Shown here: one piece after another, positions 4,847 through 7,990 of the stretch
Layout: the number at the start of each line of letters is the position of its first letter
How positions within the stretch are numbered: the stretch's first letter is position 1
From: Caldifarciminota bacterium RBG_13_43_14
Lineage (GTDB): Bacteria; Hydrothermota; Tepidihabitantia; SM23-42
Assembly (NCBI GenBank): GCA_001771735.1
Contig: MEUM01000080.1
Location: 15,789 to 23,778, forward strand
Direction of reading: 5' to 3'
DNA: 7,990 bases
Notes under the pieces: generated by a model
The model's input: the letters and a program-made list of their open reading frames with translations, nothing else
The model's database searches: none
Told to the model about the DNA's origin: nothing
Made by a program: the position numbers and the translations under genes

Positions 4847-5713
4847 ATGAAAGCCGGATACGTAGCGATCATTGGCAAGCCTAATGTTGGAAAATCAACT
4901 CTATTAAATCGTCTTATTGCAACCAAATTATCGATCGTCAGCGCTAAACCGCAGACCACTCGACAACGGGTGCTCGGGGTTCTGACCGAAGGTGATTATC
5001 AATGCTATTTTATCGATACCCCTGGTATCCTAGCACCAGCATACGAATTGCAGAAACGAATGCTTTTAGAAATAAAAAATTCATTGAAAGATGCCGATAT
5101 CGTTATCTGGGTTATTGATCCTTGGTTTAAAACGGCGAATTCAGCGGAAGCAATGGCGGGTATAGAAATCAACCGATCCTGGATATGTGCGATTAATAAA
5201 ATCGATCTCGTCGCCCCGCTAACAATATTGCCATTGATCGACCGCTTACGAGTTCATCAAATGTCGGATATCATACCGCTCTCTGCCCTAACTGGTCAGA
5301 ATATTGATGCATTGAAACGGACGATATTCAAAAAACTGCCCGAGAATCGCTTTGTTTATCCAGAAGAATATATTTCGGATAGACCGGAACGTTTTTTCGT
5401 TGCCGAGATCATTCGCGAACAGATCTACCATCTTTACGCCGAGGAAATTCCGTATTCAACCTGTGTGATCATTGATGAATATAAGGAAAGGGAGCAAGCG
5501 AAAGATTTCATCCGTGCGATCATTTATGTTGAAAGAGATTCCCAAAAAGGTATTATTGTCGGCAAGCAGGGAAAGACGCTAAAAAAAGTAGGGACAATTT
5601 CACGCAAGGCGATCGAGGCCTTTACCGGACGAACCGTTTATCTTGAATTATGGGTAAAAGTAAAAGAAAACTGGCGCAAGAATAAAGAATTTCTGAAGGA
5701 GTTGGGGTTCTAG
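4847..5713 (+). CDS. era: GTPase Era
   Basis: Era is an essential GTPase that binds the 3' end of 16S rRNA and helps 30S subunit maturation. The 288-aa product has normal length. G motifs are complete: G1 GKPNVGKS at 10-17, G2 region QTTRQR at 36-41, G3 DTPG at 57-60, G4 NKID at 117-120 and G5 SAL at 146-148. The C-terminal KH domain carries the RNA-binding loop GIIVGKQGKTLKK at 235-247 and ends with the family signature LELWVKVKENWRKN. I choose the ATG at 4847 because MKAGYVAIIG aligns with the usual Era N-terminus. A GTG at 4823 would add eight residues encoded by the terminator hairpin. No Shine-Dalgarno site can fit between hairpin and ATG, so initiation is unusual. The gene faces asnA tail to tail. 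Confidence 0.97.
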   Translation: MKAGYVAIIGKPNVGKSTLLNRLIATKLSIVSAKPQTTRQRVLGVLTEGDYQCYFIDTPGILAPAYELQKRMLLEIKNSLKDADIVIWVIDPWFKTANSAEAMAGIEINRSWICAINKIDLVAPLTILPLIDRLRVHQMSDIIPLSALTGQNIDALKRTIFKKLPENRFVYPEEYISDRPERFFVAEIIREQIYHLYAEEIPYSTCVIIDEYKEREQAKDFIRAIIYVERDSQKGIIVGKQGKTLKKVGTISRKAIEAFTGRTVYLELWVKVKENWRKNKEFLKELGF

Positions 5714-5845
5714 GTCCTTTCCAGCGGTGTCATCGACGGATATAGATCAAAAGGTATAGAGAACGAGGAAACCCGTAAATCCCGCCATCAATTCCTGCGT
5801 AGGATCGGATATAAACTGTAATCGCGTCGCGCGTATCGAGTAACG

Positions 5846-5957
5846 CGTAGCGAGAAGGAAATAAAAAACCCCCTCTCTTTTTTCCTCTCCCCTTTACCTG
5901 TCCGCCTTCGGCGGAGGGGGAGAGGGTAAGGGTGAGGGGGTATTCTTTCGCGCTACG
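5846..5957. repeat. Inverted-repeat element between era and asnA
   Basis: The outer arms CGTAGCG (5846-5852) and CGCTACG (5951-5957) are exact inverted copies. Further in, ACCCCCTCTC and CCTCTCCCC on the left face GGGGGAGAGGG and GAGGGGG on the right with mismatches, around a core hairpin CCGCC-TTC-GGCGG at 5902-5914. From memory this is the common dispersed bacterial repeat whose meaningless translation reads PLTLTLSP; that string indeed appears on the minus strand. It sits between two convergent genes and could also act as a bidirectional terminator. The bases to its left (5822-5845) are a degenerate CGCGTA-type run. Confidence 0.75.
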
Positions 5958-5968
5958 GTCTGCAGTCT

Positions 5969-7096
5969 TTATTCCAGCACATGTATATTGCGTGGTTTGC
6001 ATATTGCTTTCAGTTCATCCGGCCATAAGGTAACACTAACTTCCCCGAGATGAGCGGTTCTCAATAAATACATGTAGGTACGAGACTGGCCGATACCGCC
6101 GCCGATGCTCAACGGTATTTTGTCGTTCAGGATCGCCTGATGATACGGCAATTTCAAATTTTCCACCTGCCCGGCAAATTCCATCTGCTTGACCAAGGTT
6201 TCCTTGGTAACCCGAATGCCCATCGAAGTCAATTCATGACGCCGCTTGGTTACTGGATTCCAAACCAGAATATCACCGTTCATTCCAAAATATTGCTCGC
6301 CGTTCTTTTTTATCGATGGCGTAATCCAATCATCATAATCAGCCGCGCGCATCTCGTGAGGATAACCGTCCTTTAACACCGATCCTATGCCGATAATGAA
6401 TATCGCCGGATATTTCTGCACTACTGCAGTTTCGCGCTGTTTACGCGGAAGATCAGGGTACATATCCAGTATCTCTTCAGCATGAAGGAATGTCAATTCC
6501 TCCGGTATCGGAGGATATTTGCCGGATTTAAGCGCCGGGAACAGTTTTTGGATATGCTGGTTGGCACCGTAGATCACCTTCCATATCTTTACCACTATTT
6601 CTTTAAGAAAATCGAGATTGCGCTGATCAGCAGTGATCACTCTTTCCCAATCCCATTGATCAACATAACTGCTGTGATCGTGATCCAGGAAATAGTCTTT
6701 ACGCACGGCGCGCATATCAGTACAGATCCCCTCGCCAACTTTGCAGTCGAACTGCCTTAATGCCGGCCGCTTCCATTTTGTTGCCGCCTGCACGACCTGA
6801 GCGGTTATCGGTTCTTTCAACCCCAATCCGCACTTGAATTCAACCGGTGTCCGAGAACCGTCGCGATCGAGCATATCATTAACACCGCTTCTGATGTCCA
6901 CGATCAGCGGTACCTGCACCATGAATAGATTCAACTCCCGGCAGAGATTCTCTTCGATGTATTTTTTTATTTCAAAAAGAGCTTTCATGCGCTCCTTTGG
7001 CGGGAGTATCGGGTGATAGTCCGCCGGTAATATTTTCTCGACCTCTGGATATGTGCTTATACCTGGACCGGCCAGATCTGCTTTTTTGTCTGCCAT
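5969..7096 (-). CDS. asnA: Aspartate-ammonia ligase (asparagine synthetase A)
   Basis: AsnA makes asparagine from aspartate, ammonia and ATP, releasing AMP and diphosphate. It is a cytoplasmic enzyme with a class II aminoacyl-tRNA-synthetase-like fold. The 375-aa product carries the family signatures in order: KWKRPALRQFD at 107-117, GEGICTDMRA at 121-130, SSYVDQWDWERV at 142-153, HEMRAADYDDW at 247-257, GMNGDILVWNPV at 271-282, ELTSMGIRV at 288-296 and the ATP-site motif GGGIGQSR at 332-339. It is longer than the roughly 330-aa E. coli enzyme, mainly through about 30 extra N-terminal residues and a short C-terminal tail. The N-terminal extension is real if the start is right, and AGGAGG at 7108-7103, 6 nt before the ATG, supports that start strongly. 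It appears to be a single-gene unit with its own promoter and a leader of about 100 nt. Confidence 0.96.
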   Translation of the reverse strand: MADKKADLAGPGISTYPEVEKILPADYHPILPPKERMKALFEIKKYIEENLCRELNLFMVQVPLIVDIRSGVNDMLDRDGSRTPVEFKCGLGLKEPITAQVVQAATKWKRPALRQFDCKVGEGICTDMRAVRKDYFLDHDHSSYVDQWDWERVITADQRNLDFLKEIVVKIWKVIYGANQHIQKLFPALKSGKYPPIPEELTFLHAEEILDMYPDLPRKQRETAVVQKYPAIFIIGIGSVLKDGYPHEMRAADYDDWITPSIKKNGEQYFGMNGDILVWNPVTKRRHELTSMGIRVTKETLVKQMEFAGQVENLKLPYHQAILNDKIPLSIGGGIGQSRTYMYLLRTAHLGEVSVTLWPDELKAICKPRNIHVLE

Positions 7097-7147
7097 CTTA
7101 AACCTCCTCTTTCATAAAGCATAGCATATAATTCGTTTTTTGTTTTA

Positions 7148-7178
7148 AGAAGATTTGACCAAAAACTCAAAATCTTCT
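7148..7178 (-). other. Leader hairpin upstream of asnA
   Basis: AGAAGATTT at 7148-7156 pairs perfectly with AAATCTTCT at 7170-7178 over 9 bp. With one bulged base the pairing extends to TTGA/TCAA. It falls inside the predicted asnA leader. No U tract follows it on the minus strand, so it is not a standard terminator. A regulatory or protective role is possible. Confidence 0.45.
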
Positions 7179-7201
7179 GCATTCCCATGAATTAGCTGTT
7201 A

Positions 7202-7229
7202 ATTATCTACAGAATTACCTAAAAGTCAA
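7202..7229 (-). promoter_or_regulatory. Probable sigma70-type promoter for asnA
   Basis: On the minus strand TTGACT (7229-7224, 5 of 6 consensus) and GATAAT (7207-7202, 5 of 6 consensus) are separated by 16 nt. The predicted start near 7195 implies a leader of about 100 nt that contains the hairpin at 7148-7178. Confidence 0.6.
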
Positions 7230-7259
7230 GAAGACGGAAGAATCAATTATGATACTTTT

Positions 7260-7718
7260 TTAATATTGCGCATGATAGATCTGATAATTACTGTTTATTT
7301 TTTTTAAATACATCTTGACCGACGCTGGTTTGACAATTCCTCCAAAAACCAGGGTTTTTTCTCTTTCATACCTGGCAAATATTTTTAAACCCATACTGCA
7401 GGCAGCGAATACCGTCTTCGCACTATTGACCGAATCAATACTTATCTTCATGCCGGTCATGATAATATTAATGGAATCAAAATTGTCTATAAGTTGCTGG
7501 ATCGAATATGAAAATGATTCAAAGTTATTATGATGCCCATCATTATAATCACGGCTTATATATTGCAGAGCTTCATTAATATCTTTATGCGCAACCGCCG
7601 TCTTTAAAGACGTTATATCTTGCTTTATCCGCTTCTTTTCTTTCGGTGATAATATGAAAATCGCGGCGATGATAAAGATCGTAACGAATAAAGCGAGCAG
7701 TATTATTCTTTTTCTCAT
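7260..7718 (-). CDS. Small membrane-anchored protein of unknown function
   Basis: The 152-aa product has a basic start (MRKR), one hydrophobic helix at about 5-24, and a soluble domain of about 125 residues that would face the periplasm. The soluble part starts with a charged helix (KEKKRIKQDITSLKTAVAHKDINEALQYIS) continuing into SRDYNDGHHNN. Later strands include MKISIDSVNSAKTVFAACSMGLKIF and PASVKMYLKKINSNYQIYHAQY. This order, helix with Y-x-D motif and then several long strands, resembles small NTF2-like/SnoaL-type folds, but that is only a guess from pattern. A single Cys (107) is present. Its ATG overlaps the stop of the upstream CcdA/DsbD-like gene by ATGA, so the two are coupled and may act together. 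asnA follows 163 nt later with its own promoter. Confidence 0.8.
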   Translation of the reverse strand: MRKRIILLALFVTIFIIAAIFILSPKEKKRIKQDITSLKTAVAHKDINEALQYISRDYNDGHHNNFESFSYSIQQLIDNFDSINIIMTGMKISIDSVNSAKTVFAACSMGLKIFARYEREKTLVFGGIVKPASVKMYLKKINSNYQIYHAQY

Positions 7719-7990
7719 GCTGATAATATAAGCAGTACACCCAGGGCAAAAAACAAAAATGCCGTGCCAAGTTTGATCAAAGGTATGCGTTTTTCAAGAT
7801 AACCGGCTACATGTTTGGTCGAAAAAAGGGATGCGCTCAACGCAATGACGATCAAAGGCACAACGAACATAAGATTGTAGAGAAAAAGTGATAGCAAAGG
7901 TTTAAAAGTCCCTCCGGTCCGTGTGACCATAAACGTTATAGTTGGCAGATACACCTGTCCGGTACAACCGAATTCAAGAATGGAGACCAA
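7715..7990 (-). CDS. CcdA/DsbD-type transmembrane thiol-redox protein, C-terminal part only
   Basis: The open frame runs in from the window edge, so the N-terminus is missing; the first in-window codon (TTG) is internal. The 91 or so visible residues begin VSILEFGCTGQVYLPTI, the conserved E-x-x-C-TG-x-x-YLP segment that holds one of the two redox cysteines in the CcdA/DsbD transmembrane family. They continue with SLFLYNLMFVVPLIVIALSA and a last membrane helix, LIKLGTAFLFFALGVLLIL. Proteins of this family carry electrons from cytoplasmic thioredoxin across the inner membrane for cytochrome c maturation or periplasmic disulfide reduction. Whether a thioredoxin-like domain is fused cannot be seen, but none is at this end. 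The stop codon overlaps the next gene by ATGA. The family is fairly sure; the exact subfamily is not. Confidence 0.8.
   Translation of the reverse strand: MVSILEFGCTGQVYLPTITFMVTRTGGTFKPLLSLFLYNLMFVVPLIVIALSASLFSTKHVAGYLEKRIPLIKLGTAFLFFALGVLLILSA

Noticed and set aside
5730..6002. Minus-strand 90-aa reading frame containing PLTLTLSP
   Set aside because: It is a translation of the dispersed inverted repeat and overlaps the 3' end of asnA; this string is a familiar annotation artefact.
7055..7185. Upstream reading frame in the asnA leader (about 43 codons overlapping the start out of frame)
   Set aside because: No ribosome site precedes it and the peptide is not rich in asparagine, so there is no support for an attenuation peptide.

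Overview
The window is bacterial chromosome with a compact housekeeping layout. Every gene with a recognisable family has bacterial hallmarks: Era GTPase, Ffh (SRP54), ribulose-phosphate 3-epimerase, TatA, AsnA-type asparagine synthetase, a CcdA/DsbD-like membrane protein, PASTA-domain proteins and a tRNA-Ser without an encoded CCA. Shine-Dalgarno sites (AGGAGG-like) and sigma70-like promoters are easy to read. The lineage cannot be fixed from sequence alone. Kinase-free, membrane-anchored PASTA proteins in front of rpe, and intergenic spacers packed with palindromic and short tandem repeats, suggest an uncultivated Gram-negative-type candidate phylum (WOR-3-like groups come to mind). That placement is inference from memory.

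Region 1 (1-2995, minus strand) reads right to left as tatA, tRNA-Ser(GGA), a spacer that may fold into a structured RNA, two tandem PASTA proteins, rpe, and the 5' part of ffh, which leaves the window just before its P-loop. The last four genes overlap in series (4, 4 and 16 nt), so they are almost certainly one translationally coupled operon. A perfect consensus promoter (TTGACA-N17-TATAAT) precedes tatA and is the only strong promoter I see upstream on this strand. The block links protein export (TatA, Ffh) with envelope or peptidoglycan sensing (PASTA) and pentose-phosphate metabolism (Rpe).

Region 2 (about 2953-3568) is a gene-free divergent spacer of roughly 600 nt. It holds a MITE-like inverted-repeat element, an AT-rich palindrome, an 8-nt CTGAT-type periodic repeat, a 7-nt TTTAGCG-type tandem repeat, and a second near-ideal promoter (TTGACA-N16-TATAAT) facing right.

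Region 3 (3569-5713, plus strand) carries an unrecognised polytopic membrane protein with a charged cytoplasmic-type tail, a textbook terminator hairpin, and era, whose ATG starts only 3 nt after that hairpin.

Region 4 (5714-7990) contains a spacer between convergent genes with a second inverted-repeat element. Then, on the minus strand, come asnA with a roughly 100-nt leader, a small membrane-anchored protein of unknown function, and the C-terminal end of a CcdA/DsbD-like thiol-redox membrane protein that continues beyond the window. No CRISPR array, insertion-sequence transposase, phage gene or defence system was found.
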